Shown here one piece after another: positions 23,763-35,600 of a DNA stretch of 64,000 nt; within the stretch, counting starts at the first letter, position 1, and each line of letters starts with the position of its first letter. Made by a program: the position numbers and the translations under genes. The notes under the pieces are model-generated. The model was given only the letters and a program-made list of their open reading frames with translations, searched no databases and was not told the origin of the DNA. This DNA is from Episyrphus balteatus (Eukaryota; Arthropoda; Insecta; Diptera; Syrphidae), in the NCBI RefSeq assembly GCF_945859705.1, contig NC_079137.1, positions 70,764,277 to 70,828,276 on the forward strand. The letters run 5' to 3'.

Positions 23763-24270
23763 ATTTACAGGGTGTTTTTTTCCTAGTTTAAAAATGATGT
23801 TAGTCTTAAAAATATTCAAAACCAGTGTTTTTAATCGAAAAATTGATAAGTTTTCATTATCACAGTCAACTTCGAGTATTTAGACAAATTTTGGGTAACA
23901 TTTGAATTTAAAAACAAAAAACACCCTTTTAAATGAAAAAACTGAAATAGAAAATTAAAAAAAAAAAATAAAATAAAAAAATTATAAAATAAAAAAATTA
24001 AGAAAAATAAAAAATTAAGAAAAAACAAAAAAAAAATTAAGAAAAAAAAATAATAAAAATTAAGAAAAAAAATAAGAGAAAAAAAAATATAAAAAAATTA
24101 CAAAAAAAGTAAAAATGAAAAGTAAAAAATAAAAGTAAAACATAAAAATAAAAAAAACTTAATAAAAATAAAAATAAAAAGATAAAAAATTTTTGTCATA
24201 ATGTGTTTTCTTAGAAAAATATTTCCATATTCTTGATTTTTCTACCTCTTAAAAAAACACCCTTTAACAA
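23763..24270. repeat. AGGGTGTTTTTT-family repeat with inverted ends and A-rich core
   Basis: AGGGTGTTTTTTTCC at about 23770 faces AAAAAACACCCTTTT at about 23918, and a second inverted end AAAAAACACCCTTTAAC lies at about 24252. Between the last two is a long run of AAATTAAGAAAAAA-type low-complexity sequence (23945-24190). The same AAAGGGTGTTTTTTT motif makes up the array at 53690-55135, so this is a dispersed family. Confidence 0.55.
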
Positions 24271-26591
24271 ATATTTTTTCTCTTTGTAAAATGAACGTTT
24301 CTTTAATACTCTCTTACACTGCTTGTTTTGGTTAGAAACGATGGCGGTCGTAGCAATGGTGTGTAGCATTAGAAAAATGCACTAAAAACTCATTTCTTAT
24401 ATCCTTGTGTATACTTGGTCCTTCTAACTGGATGTAACTCCTGCAGTATCACGATCGATCTCCTTTTCGGATAAACGACTATTTAATGTAATGTACGTGT
24501 ATAATCATCATCATCATCGTCTCTATGTCTCCGGCAGCGTTCATACATATATTTTAGAGTCGATTATGCACAGAGAGAGAGAGTAGTGTCTTTAGGATCC
24601 TTCTTCGTTTTAAGAAGAAACTTTTGGGATATGTGTTATTCTGGCCCGAGGCTAGTTTTTGTAATAACATGTGTGTCATATGGTCTATGATAGTGGATAC
24701 TAAACTCCTCCAAAATATATACTTCCTTTTGCGTTTCTTCTAGCGTGGAAAATATTTTAACTTTATTTTTCGGTTCACTGTACAAGGAACAGTGGTCTCA
24801 ATTTCTCGTTTTACTTTATTTTTTTTTTTTTTTTGTGATATTATCCCTAAGCGGATATATATGTTCAAAAAAGACAAACCGTGTTGCTTGCCAAAGGAGC
24901 AGACCCTTAAGCAATGTCTCTGTGGAGTAATATTTATCTAGCAGAGAAAAAAGGGGGGTGGTTAGTACCACCCTATATTTATTCAATGTCAATAGACTTA
25001 TTTACACAAGAACAGAGTAATTAGGAAAAGAGGATTATTGATTCCTTGAACGTATACGTTCCGGTCTTTATTATATCTATATGATGGCTATGGTTTTTAC
25101 TTATGTTAGCTTGTGTGAGTGTAGGTATCTAAAATTTTTGTTTTGTTTTGTCAAAAAGATTCTTTGTGAAATGTGTCGTCCTTGTTTCAGAAAAAAAAAA
25201 AAACAAGAAAACCCACAGGATGAACAAAAAATACCATCTTACGTCATAGGTTTGGTTTAAGTGAGATGATAGAATTCCAATAGATCCTTTATTTTGTGAA
25301 TATGTTTTAATATGCGAATAAGTCTTGTTTCCTGGTTTAGTCTATGTAAGATGGTATATTTTTGGTTTTGATGTTCATAAAGACAAAAATGTTTATTTTC
25401 ATGATATTTTTTTTTTTTTTGTCGAAATGGGTGTGTTAAAATAATAAACACGTGCAAATATACCAAAAAACAATAAAACAAAAAAAAAAAATATTTTATA
25501 TCAACTGGTAGAGAATTTATATATACTCGTAAATGTTATGTGCATGTGGATTGAAGGACATTACAAACGTGTGTGTTTGTGTGTGTTGAGAATAAGAGAA
25601 AAAATACCCTAAAAACTTGGTTTATTTGCCGTGGGATGTAATTATTCTCTAATTAAATGTCAATAATAATGAAATGTCTTTTCGGAAAAACATTTTCTAA
25701 ATTGAATTAACTTTTTTTGTTCATATAAATAAAGAAAAGATAGAGATGGTAGAGGTAGTGTTTCGAAAAAAAAAAAAAAATATTTGGACAAGAGTGAACA
25801 GCTGGAAACATGCAATGGGAATAGTCAATAAAAGGTTCTTTGTTTTGTTTTTGTAATATTTTCTTTATGATATTATTGAATGTTATAATATTACAAAGTA
25901 AACTCGTGTGTTTAGAAATGCTAACTTTCGGTTAAGGGTTCTCATTTAATTTTATGTTTATGTTGCAAAAATCGGAACCTCATTAATTATTATTTTGGAT
26001 ATCTTAGAAGGGCAGTAATAATTGTTCGTTTTTACTAAATTGTTCATAACTTTTTTTTAAACATTTGTTTTCAATTTAAAAAATATTTTTTTTTTTTCAA
26101 ATACATACCTAATTAAGTATCTTATCTACTAATGTCAAAAATAATAATGATTATAATTTTCTTACCAAGCAATTGGAAATGTCACTCACCTGAAATAAAA
26201 GAAAAATACAATTGCTATTTTTTAAAAAATAAATAAATAATAATTTGAAAGATGAATGTTAACAAAAATTTAATAATGCAAAAATAACATTTATTTAGCT
26301 ATTTTTTAGAACAAGAAATTTATAGTTTATTATTATAGTGATCTTTTCTTTGAAAAAAAATTATGTGAAATAAAAGAAGAAAAAATCACCAACAGTCTCT
26401 GAGCTGAAGCCACTAAAAAAATGTATAAGACTTACATTTCTGGCAATTATCTCTTCTGTTATTTTACATATTTTTTTTGTTAAAAAGACAATAATCCAAA
26501 AATAAGAAATATTTAATTAAATAATTAATTTTTACTTCTTACAACAAAAACCAAGAATCCTCATTAAATCTCAAATATCATACCTGCTTTG
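24271..26591. other. Unique A/T-rich non-coding stretch
   Basis: No supportable gene. ATC repeats at about 24507-24520, a GA run at about 24572-24583, poly-T at about 24818-24833, and GTCCTT at 24418-24423 and 25178-25183. Frames in it are short and low-complexity. Confidence 0.55.
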
Positions 26592-27338
26592 TTTTTTTAC
26601 TTCCGATATAGGTACTATATATCAAGTTATGCATTCGTACAAAAAAAAAAGTTGAGATAACATTTTTCCATGACATTACGATGGTAGAGAGTGCCAAAAA
26701 AGTGTTAGTTTTAAAACAATTTCTATCTTCTTTTTTTTCTTTTAAATCATTATTAACGGTACCTGCCATAGAACCGTTTTTTTTTTTTTTTTCAAATCCG
26801 ATTATCTCCGAAACTGCTGCTTCGATTTCAACGAAACTTTTTGTGAAGAAGCATTTACATATTTTAAATATAAGACAAAAATAAAATTTCGAAAAAAATA
26901 ATTTTTGGATTTTTAAAAAAGTTTTGAAAATTTTATTTTGAAAAATCAAATTTTCGAAAACGGGTCATTGAATTTTTTGAAATTTTGTTTTTAGATGTTG
27001 ATTAGTGATTTCTTCAAAAACCTACCCATTTTATTTTAGAACTTTTTTTCCAAAAAATTATTTATAAAAAATTAGTTTTTTAAAAAACGGCTCTAACGAT
27101 TTTGAAAATTTTTTTCTAAAAATACATGTTAATATATCAATCAAAAGTGCATACTTGTTGTGGGGGGCAATTTGATTTCAGATTTAATATCATTAAAAAA
27201 AAAACGAATTTTAATTTTTTTTAAATTTTTTTTTCTGTAGGTACCTACATTTTCCAGATTTCTATATAAAAAGTCTTAAACATTTAAGCAACTTGAACTC
27301 TAAGAGCAAGTTCGTGTGACCTAGTCGTGCATTTTATT
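26592..27338 (+). mobile_element. Family A copy 5, with internal deletion of the microsatellite block
   Basis: It starts TTTTTACTTCCGATATAGG (about 26594) and runs through ATATCAAGTTATGCATTCG and the CATTACGATGGTAGAG box (about 26676). After GCCAAAAAAGTG (about 26693) it jumps directly to the equivalent of sequence more than 200 bp further in other copies, losing the GTCT tract and the CTACAGCC block. The end block AGAGCAAGTTCGTGTGACC (27303) and TTTTATTT are intact. It provides the empty-site reference for the MITE nested in copy 7. Confidence 0.82.
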
Positions 27339-27595
27339 TTTGTCAAACCAGTAAATCTGTTTGAACAAATATTTTTGATAGCTAGTTTTCAGTTTTGTTT
27401 TCCATTGAGGAAAAGTAGCTCCAGACAACAAACAAATTGATTCTGACTTTTAGCACAACTTAGTTGGGTGATTTACTTCAAACTTAACTATTAAATTCAT
27501 TGTTTTTGGTGATAGACAATCATTTGAACTATTTAAGAACTTACATAATGAAGGTAACGGGTCATTTAAAAAATTTAAGTTAAGTAACTAAACTG

Positions 27596-28190
27596 TTAGG
27601 GAACCCTACGGAACAGCTTCGAGTTTGATGATTTTTTTTTTATCAATGTTGCCCTAATGAATTAAATTTTTATATTAAAATTATTTTTTTCTGAACAATA
27701 GCAAGTTTTTTGTTAAAATTTTATAAATTAAATGATTCCAAAAGATTGTTTAGATAATTTGATTAAAACAAAATATATGGGTGTAAGGGCCAATCTTCCA
27801 GCTTTGGTTACTCCAATTATCTCAGAAATGCATCTAGGTACTGTTTTATATAAAGTACATTAAAATATTTTAAATATAAAAAAAAAAATCAAAAAATCAT
27901 TTGGAAGTTTGTTTTTTTAAAAAAATTTTTTTTTAAATGCTAAGCAACTCAACCGATTCCAACGAAAATTTGGAAAAAATTCCGAAAAAAATTTTTTGAA
28001 TTTTTTTCTATTAAAGAAAGGAGATCTAATGATTTTTATTTCTTTTTTTTTATTTCTGAAAACATTACATAAGAAACTAATTGACATACTTTTTTGTTTT
28101 TTAAATCGTATTGTTCAAAAACAAGCTTTAAGTTTCTACAATATTAAAAACTATTTTTTGTGCGTTCTAAAATTAAACAAATTGTGATTG
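27596..28190 (+). repeat. Family C repeat, copy 1 (partial)
   Basis: AGGGAACCCTACGGAACAGC (27598) followed by a TTTGATGATTTTTTTT stretch parallels 37932-37980, and CCAATCTTCCAGC (about 27789) parallels CAATCTTCCGTCG (about 38179). The two regions therefore share at least 250 bp of layout. The right end is not visible here; 28190 is only the limit of similar composition. Confidence 0.45.
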
Positions 28191-29260
28191 AGTTATGAAA
28201 TTCATAACGTTTTTCAAACAATATAATAACCATCATTGCGATATATTAGGCCATTTAATAATTTGCCTGAAATTGTTTTTATATCAATGCATTTGAAATT
28301 TCTGAATGTCATAACTCATTTAGATCGGGCTTGAAGATATAATTTGAAATTATGTGTTTGATATGAGTTAAAATGTTTCATTTGGTGTAATTTAAAATGC
28401 AACAAAAGATGTGAAACACAGAGCAACTCTTTTATCTATACTCTCCTATGGAGTCCATAGTCACCAAATACTTCTAAATATCTCTTATAGTTTTTATTTT
28501 TTTTTGTTTAAATTAGGTACATGCTTTTATCAAAAAGTGCACGATTGTATTGCTAAACCATCTCAATAAAGTATAACTTAAAAAATTTTATCGTAAGCAA
28601 AAATTGAATAAAAGGAAATCATAGTTGTTATTAGTAAATCCTTTTTCTTCATGGTAAAAACTAACCATTACTTTATTTTTTACTATTTGAATTTAATTTT
28701 TGTTAACATAGAAAGAAATTGTATTAAAAAGGGTTTCTAAAAAGCTTCTAAGAAGTAGTATAGTAAAAACACTTTAGTTATTTTCCGTTGAATAAAATTT
28801 AAATACTTTTATTTGATCTTTATCATTCTCAAAAATATTCCTTTTTGACTATTTACCTTACTTAATTCATCCGTGACTCAAGTCACTCCCAAAATAAGGT
28901 TAATATGGTTATTAAGGGTGGAGATTTTCTAAAATATCACAACCTTTTGTGAATTTATACTTGGGAAGACAATATGGAAATTGTTTTTCTAAGATGAAAA
29001 GAAATGAGTGTTTTGCTTAAAGCACCAAAAGCTGGCACAAAGTCAATCTGGTTTACGATTCTTTAGTAAATCCTTTTTGATTTTTTTCAAATTTTTATTG
29101 GACATTAAAATTAAATTTTTCAATATAATAGTTTCAAGGAAACCAAGTTTACATATACTTAAAATTTTTGGAAAACCTCCTCCCCAAAAAACAAAAACTA
29201 TTCAGTTGGATGAAAGATTGTCTCAAATATTTTGTCTCAGAAATAAGAAAAAACTCTTAA
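28191..29260. other. Unique A/T-rich non-coding stretch
   Basis: No supportable gene or clear repeat boundary. One frame of about 90 codons (29008-29286) runs into the adjacent MITE and is not credible. Confidence 0.5.
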
Positions 29261-29379
29261 GGGCCAATTTTTCAATAGTTATTTAAACTTCAGATAGAGC
29301 TTATTTCTAGGAAAAATTTTTTTTTTTATATTGACATTTTTTCTGCTGATAGTCTAACTGACGATTGAAAAATCAGGGC
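29261..29379. mobile_element. Short MITE with GGGCCAATTTTTCAAT ends
   Basis: The left end GGGCCAATTTTTCAAT (29261) faces ATTGAAAAATCAGGGC ending at 29379. The inner bases also pair approximately (TTCAGATAGAGC against TGATAGTCTAACTG). Flanks are TTAA on the left and TTAT on the right, an imperfect 4-bp duplication. Length 119 bp, no coding capacity. Superfamily not assignable with confidence. Confidence 0.6.
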
Positions 29380-31920
29380 TTATTTAAGAAATTAAACAAA
29401 ATGGTATATGGGGCGTATACGTAACTTTTTTTCTAACTACTATTTTTTTTTTTTAATTATTATTCTTTGACTTAAAGTTTTTTATCAACCAACTCAAGAA
29501 TGCGTCTTTAATTCATGAATCAACATAATGTAATAATTTGTTACATTCATCTTATATCTATCTTCAAAGTCTTTTTAACCCTACGTTCAATAGTTTTTCT
29601 AACTAACTCCCAGAATTTCCCATAATTTATCTTAATAATGTCTCTTACCGGAAACATTATAAGAAAACCATTCCTTAAAAATCATAATGGGTTTCGGATC
29701 ATTTCATATATTTATTCAAAATTGAAAATTCAAATGAGCCACCTCCTACTCAATGTCTCTTCATTCAGATATTCTCATATAAAAATAATCTTTGTAAAGA
29801 CAATTTGCCATTTAAAATAACCTTCAAATTTTCTTTCAAGGATACTATCTCATTCCTCAGTATAATAAATCCTTTAAAATTATATCATTCGCAACAAACT
29901 TTTTAAAGCAAAAGATTTAAGGAAAAACCAAAAAAACACCAAAAACCAATCGATTTTTCGGTTTTCATTTTATTTTTCGTTTTTTTCTTGTTTGCTTCAC
30001 CAAAGTTAATTTAATTTCATTTTAGTTTCTAACTTTTCTCTAGCTACATCATACAAAAAAAAACCTTTTTTTGAGAAACTACTATCTTTTGACTCTCTCT
30101 CTCTCTCTTTCGCTAAGGGGTTTTTTGTCATCATCTTTTCTATTCATTCATATTATCTCGCCATATCTCTTGACTTAGAGAGGGGGAGTATGAAACTATA
30201 TAAGTTTTCACCCAAAAAAAGTAAAATATCCTTGCAAAATGCAATGTCGCCAATGCAGCTTCGTCGTCGCGCCGCTCCATGTCGTATAGCAAGAGAAGTA
30301 AAAGAAAATAATAAACGAAAAACATCGCGCATCAGAAAAAGGACATTGGCCCCGAAAAAGGAGCGGTTTTGTAATATTCCACTGCTCATATAGAACTAAG
30401 AACCCTTTTTCCTTTAGAAAAAAAAGGAAAAAAAAAAAACAACTAAAAAGGACCAATTCAAGTGCTAGGCCTAAAGAAAGCATGTGCCGGCGCTGGGCCA
30501 ATGCATTTGAAGATTTTCTCAACAACCTCTAACAAGTCCTATAACGTCGACTAGGACTTTGTATGGCAAAATGGGTTGTTTGTAGGGCGCGGTTTGGCAA
30601 CTAGCCAAAAACTCTGCAATGAATTTTCGGATTGGGAAGCCGGAACGATTTAGTTTTTGGCTAAGGGGTAGGAAAAATTATTATAGTTTGTATTTTCACG
30701 ATATACTCATCTCCTTGTTGAATAAACTATACCTACTCTCAATTGCAATTGTATGAGTGTGTGCCTCCAGGTTGGTGAATGCAACCAACGGCTTATTGCA
30801 CCAACGGACAACTGCAAGGACACACGATGAAATTACCGGAGGAGAAATACCGACCGACAATAATGTTAGTGTCATACAGGACGAAAACGAAGGATATGAT
30901 AAAATATAATGATGATGGTGATAAGGTGAAAATGATGCCCATTTCCAGTTGTTGGGGCAGAAGTCATATCCTTTTCCATGATGGGAAATATGGAATGGAA
31001 ATGTGCATTAGTACGAATATGCTCCAACTTTCCATTTCTCATGTTTGTCTGTGTGTTATAGAAAGGACGAAAAAGGACTATCTCTATTATTTTCTCCGTT
31101 TTCCTTCCAGTACACAAGGAGTTTTCTGTTTTTTGGTATATGAGTGAAGCGAATCTGTGTCAACAGGTTGCTTGTAAATAGAACGGAACATCGAGTTCTG
31201 TGACTTCAGACAATGTTTTATTGGGGGTGGGTTTTTTGTTGTGAGTGCTGCTGATGGCTGTATGTGGTGCATTTGTGCCGAATGGCGGAGGAGCTTTTAT
31301 GCCTTTTTTTTACCTTGTGTGTAGGGGCAACTACAGCAGAAATTTGAAGCAGCAACACCAGAAGCAAATGTAAGAAGATGAAGTGGGTGTTATGTATGGA
31401 TGAGTTATGTCATAAGTCCGTTGTCATGGGAAAATTGTTGTTTTTTTATTTTTTATTCGTGTTTCTTTTATCTTTCAAAAAATTAAAATGTTGAAATTGA
31501 TTGATTTTTGACCAATTTTTTTGATAAGAGAAAACATGAAATTTATAATTAATTACTGATGGCTGGGAAAATGATAGTTATTATACCAGGTAGGATGCAG
31601 ATGTAGACATTTTTATAGTTTGACATAAATTTATTGAAAAAGTAATTCGTTAGTTTATTTAATCGTTGATTAATTTTTGATTAATTTATGCATTGGACCT
31701 TTTGATTTTCATAGATTAAAAACAATGAAATAAGCTACTTTATAGATTTAACTGAAAATTTTGAAATTTAAAAAGAGATAGTGTTTTCTATTCCTTTATT
31801 TGTTATGTACCATTTATTATTTGTTATCCTTTGAAGAATAATGAGAGTATTGATACTGACAAAGATTTATAATCAACCCGTTTGCGTAATGTGTCAATTT
31901 AAGACCCATGAATATAATAT
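29380..31920. other. Unique non-coding stretch
   Basis: No supportable gene. A GGCGTATACGTAA motif lies at about 29412, a CT run at about 30093-30111, and AAGGAC hexamers in 30330-31080. A 122-codon frame at 30779-31147 has no recognisable domain and is opposed by another frame on the minus strand; I do not call it. Confidence 0.5.
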
Positions 31921-32628
31921 TTTTACTAGCTCTATACGGCAAGTATTGGTTTCGTGTAGAAAAAAAATCGATGTTTTAATCAAAACCAACATTACGATGA
32001 TGGAAAAGATCAAAAAAGTGGTTTTCGTCATGCCGTCCGTCGGTCTGTGCGTGTGTGCGTCTGTGCGTCCATCTGTACATCGAGCTAGGGCCTAAACGGA
32101 TGGATGGATTTGCTTGAAACTTGGTACAGATGATTTTTACGTAATTCCCTAGACCAGTTTTTTTTATTTTTTTAATATCCATTTTAACGCATACCTCCCA
32201 TATAACGTTTTCGAGGTATTGCAAATTTCTCGAAAACGGCTCTAACGATTTTGATCAAATTTGGTGTGCGGAATACTCTTATTGATTCTAACAAAACTGC
32301 GTTTTTAGTTTTTCTCAAAAAATGCGGAGAACGGAAATATGGCGTTGCCGTTTTTCAAAAATTGACATTTTTTAAATTCATATATTTCATCAAAGCATTA
32401 GTTATTTTATTTAAAATTTACAGAGATCATTAAGTATAAAATGTTGAAAAAAAAATATTTTTAAAAACATTTTTGAAAAAAGAAATTTTTAATTTAATTT
32501 TCAAACTTTTGATTTTTTTTTTTTTTTTGATTTTTTTCTACAAAATCTTAAATTTCCAATAGATATTTAAGATAAAGATACTGTGAACTACAAGAGCAAG
32601 TACGTGCGACCCAGTCGTGCATTTTATA
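31921..32628 (+). mobile_element. Family A (subtype A2) copy 6
   Basis: Near identical in layout to copy 3: TTTTACTAGCTCTATA at 31921 (a mutated form of TTTTACTTGCTCGATA), CCAACATTACGATGATGG (about 31986), GTCTGTGCG repeats (about 32043-32070), GGGCCTAAACGGATGGATGG (about 32088), and the end block AGAGCAAGTACGTGCGACCC (about 32593). Compared with copy 3 the microsatellite is shorter. No coding capacity. Confidence 0.8.
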
Positions 32629-32819
32629 TTTTTTTTGTCGCTCAAACCGAATTCGAAGTCCGTTTCACTTGATCATGTCAAGTTTTCTAGATAACATCAA
32701 AAAGTGTCTGAAACATATTTTTGAAGGTTATTTCGAAAACCCGATGTGATAGGTGAAAATAGACTTCGAATTTAACTTCATCGACCCGAAAAACAATTAA
32801 CATAGCTCAAAAAAGTTCA

Positions 32820-33345
32820 TTTGTATGTCTACGATTTTGTTGAAAAATTAAATTTTTTTAAAGGTCAAATTATTTTATGAAAATGGATACACCGATTGAC
32901 ATCAAAATTGGTATATACAACTGTTCTTAGATACTCTCCACAAGGGTTTTTGGAATTACTTTTTTGGATAAAAAATAACAAATATGCAGGTTTAAACAAG
33001 CAACAGTAGCATCTGTAAGGTTTTAAGAAATCATATTTGTTATTAGGGTGTCGTACAATTTTGGCAAAGGTTTTTTTATTCTCGAAAATTGCTCTAACGA
33101 TTTTGTTAAAAATAAATTCAAATGCTGTTATAAAGCTAGGTCAACGATAAAATCTTAAAAACATCATTTTAGGATTTAAAAGAATTTTTTTCCTAAATCA
33201 AATTTTCGAAAACGCGTGAAGTTGAATTATTTTTTTCATTTTTTTTTTTGGTGTTTTATCTTATATCTTTTTCCTCAACATGATTTAGGTACTGAGCTTT
33301 AACGATTTTGATTTTATTTTTCTAAAAATTATTTTTTTTTTATAA
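32820..33345 (+). repeat. Decayed family A copy immediately downstream of copy 6
   Basis: CCGATTGACATCAAAATTGG (about 32892), ACTCTCCACAAGGGTTTTTG (about 32933) and TTGCTCTAACGATTTTGTT (about 33089) match the forward A1 order (CCGATTGATGTCAAACTTGG, ACTCTCCAGAGGGG, GGCTCTAACGATTTTG). It is strongly diverged, has no box or microsatellite, and lies in tandem orientation behind copy 6. Confidence 0.55.
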
Positions 33346-33641
33346 AAACTAAATAAAGTAAAGTCAACTATCTCTAAGTAGAACTTTTATGGGACAAAAA
33401 AAATTGGTTCGAGTTAGTGCTAAATTCCACTTATAGGAATTAATTAAATTTTTTTTGCTTTCAAATTTTTCATTACAAATGGTGAAAAAGTTTGACTTTG
33501 AGGGAATCGACTGTACATTAAACATATACCAGCCCATAGTTAAACAATTTTATTGATAAATTAATTGACAAATTTAAATTACATTAAATGAAATGAGTTG
33601 GCAACCATTATTTTGAAAGTTGAATTATTTTTTTAAGCAGC

Positions 33642-33687
33642 TGCGCACTCTTACAAACATACACAATAGGATGTATAAGAGTGCGCA
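33642..33687. repeat. Inverted repeat TGCGCACTCTTA / TAAGAGTGCGCA
   Basis: Perfect 12-bp arms at 33642-33653 and 33676-33687 with a 22-base loop. A third GCGCACTCTTG is at about 33848, followed by ACCACCTTACCCTAA. This may be the end of a decayed element. Confidence 0.7.
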
Positions 33688-34373
33688 AATTACCTAATGT
33701 GGTATTTTGTTTATAACTATTGAATTAATACATTTTTGTTTTTTTAAGTTTTTTTCGTTGCTTTGATTATAAACTAAAAAATTTATATAAAAAAAGTAGT
33801 TAAATTCTTTTTGTTATTGTTTTATTTGCTGTTTTTTTTTTCTAAAATGCGCACTCTTGTACCACCTTACCCTAAAAAATGATTTGAATAATTAATATTT
33901 ACAGAAACGGAAACTAGCTATATGAATTAACAGTTAATGTAAGAAGCTTTTGTGTAAGAAATTCGTTAACATTTAACTAGTGTCAAATGTTTATGGGAGT
34001 TACCGTCCATAACTTTCCCATCAAAAGATAGATTAATACTTGAATATTTGAATCATAATCGTTAAGCCATTTTCGATAAAACTGCAATAAATAACTTGAA
34101 AATGTTATATGTTGATTTTGTTGATTTTTAAATATATTTTTGGGTAGAATATTGTTATTTTTGCTCTTTGTTCTTATTTTGCTTTTGTGTTTTGATATAT
34201 GTATGTTGTTCTAGCTTTAGGCAGTGAAGATGTGGCATAGCGGCAAAGACAGATTTTCAGGATATCGAAAACCAAGTTTGGCTTTAAATTATTTTTTAAC
34301 GAAACCAATACCTACGTTACTTATTGGCCATGCCAAAGTAACGGAGAAGACATATTGACCTTGTTTAAAGTTT

Positions 34374-34656
34374 ATATCGTTGAAGAAGCAATCTTTTTCT
34401 TGAAACTTGGTAGGTCTTAAGGGCTCATGATAAAGTTGATGTTCTAGAAGTTTCACGAAAAACTAACTAAACGTAGCCAAATTATTCACAGATAAAGCGG
34501 TAACGGAGAAGACGCGTACAAATCTTCTCCGTTACCGTCTTTGTCTGTTTATAATTCAGCTATTTCGAACTAGTTTTCCTTGAAACTTCCAGAACTTCGA
34601 CTTTATAATGAGACCTACCAAGTTTCAAGAAAAAAGATTGCTTCTTCAACGAGATA
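34374..34656. repeat. Long near-perfect hairpin (foldback element or hairpin-RNA locus)
   Basis: The left arm 34374-34512 pairs with the right arm 34523-34656 over about 135 bases with scattered mismatches; the loop is 10 bases (34513-34522). The innermost arms are perfect, GGTAACGGAGAAGA against TCTTCTCCGTTACC, and the outer part shares GTTGAAGAAGCAATC against GATTGCTTCTTCAAC. AGTAACGGAGAAGAC also occurs once more upstream (about 34338). If transcribed it would form a long double-stranded stem of the kind known in flies as hairpin RNA. A foldback transposon is equally possible; no target duplication was found. Confidence 0.85.
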
Positions 34657-34851
34657 CACTGGATAATAAGCGTGAAAATTTCCAAAAAAATGCAAATGGA
34701 ATGGCCGTTATTTGACAATAGTAAAACTACTGGTTTATGCATAAAAGACCTGTTTAAATGTTCACTAAAGTTTTTCTTACATCCGGTTTTTCTTTATTTT
34801 AATTTTCATTTATGCTATGAGTTTCTCGTAAATATATGCTTCAATAGTTAA

Positions 34852-35049
34852 CCCTCTGTAGACACACCTCTTTTTTGCGAATTTGGTTTACCTATACTTT
34901 TTCATGAAATTGATGTAGAATTTTCCGAGGAATTCGAATACTGTATTCACAATTCCAAAAAAATGTATTTTCACCCTTATAAAGACACTTTTCTGTGACC
35001 ACTTTTCATTTTTGTCCTGCCAAATTCGCACCCGTGTGCCGACAGAGGG
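34852..35049. mobile_element. piggyBac-like MITE, intact short copy
   Basis: It starts CCCTCTGTAGACACACC at 34852 and ends GTGTGCCGACAGAGGG at 35049, flanked by TTAA on both sides (34848-34851, 35050-35053). Only the right terminus keeps the full GGGTGCGAATTTGG-type sequence; the left tip has several changes. In reverse orientation it aligns to the interrupted copy 10883-12209 along its whole length, and so acts as the empty-site reference for the family A insertion there. Confidence 0.88.
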
Positions 35050-35399
35050 TTAAATAAGGTTACAATATTCAAGTTATTTATGTAAAAACATAAATAAAAA
35101 GACTATTTTTAATATAAATTTTTAATTCAAATTTCATAAAAACTATATTTGTATATCTTACTGAGTTCCAAAAGAAGTTTTATATAGGTACATTATATCA
35201 TTTAATTTCTTGTATAACTTAGAACTTGAAACAAAAAAAATTTAAATCGCAATTAAATACAAACATAAAAAATTTTAAAAATAAAATACTTATCGACACG
35301 TAAAAACCCAAAAAATATTTTCGCAAAAAAGGATTAAACCGGATATCATTTTTTGATTTCATTAAAATTGGTTAAATTGCTTACAAGAAAGTCGGCAGT

Positions 35400-35600
35400 C
35401 AAAAACGGTTAATTTCTTAAATTATGACAAAAAAAAAACTATTTTCCGCTCTAGAAAATCACCCAAAATCCTTTACTGCCAATTTTGAAACAAATCGCTT
35501 CAGTGAACCCATCTTAAACTGGAGTTGACTTTTTTACGAATCCTAAGCTTCGCCTATATGCACTAAATACCTATGAATATCACCAGTAAAAACTAAAATA
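35400..35600 (-). repeat. Decayed family A copy, 5' part, reverse
   Basis: CGCTCTAGAAAATCACCCAA (about 35446), then CAATTTTGAAACAAATCGC and TTTTTTACGAATCCTAAGCT (about 35530) follow the minus-strand order of copy 2 (CCTCTAGGGAATCACC, CAAGTTTGAACAAAATC, TTTTTTACGAATCCTAAAC). The microsatellite and the box between them are missing. Confidence 0.55.

Noticed and set aside
26578..26949. 123-codon minus-strand frame
   Set aside because: It lies inside family A copy 5 and reads the element in antisense. The equivalent frame is not kept in other copies.
29008..29286. 92-codon frame as a gene
   Set aside because: It runs into the MITE at 29261 and consists of A/T-rich codons without a domain.
30779..31147. 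122-codon frame on the + strand
   Set aside because: No recognised domain, an overlapping frame on the minus strand, and no splice or start context that would favour a gene.
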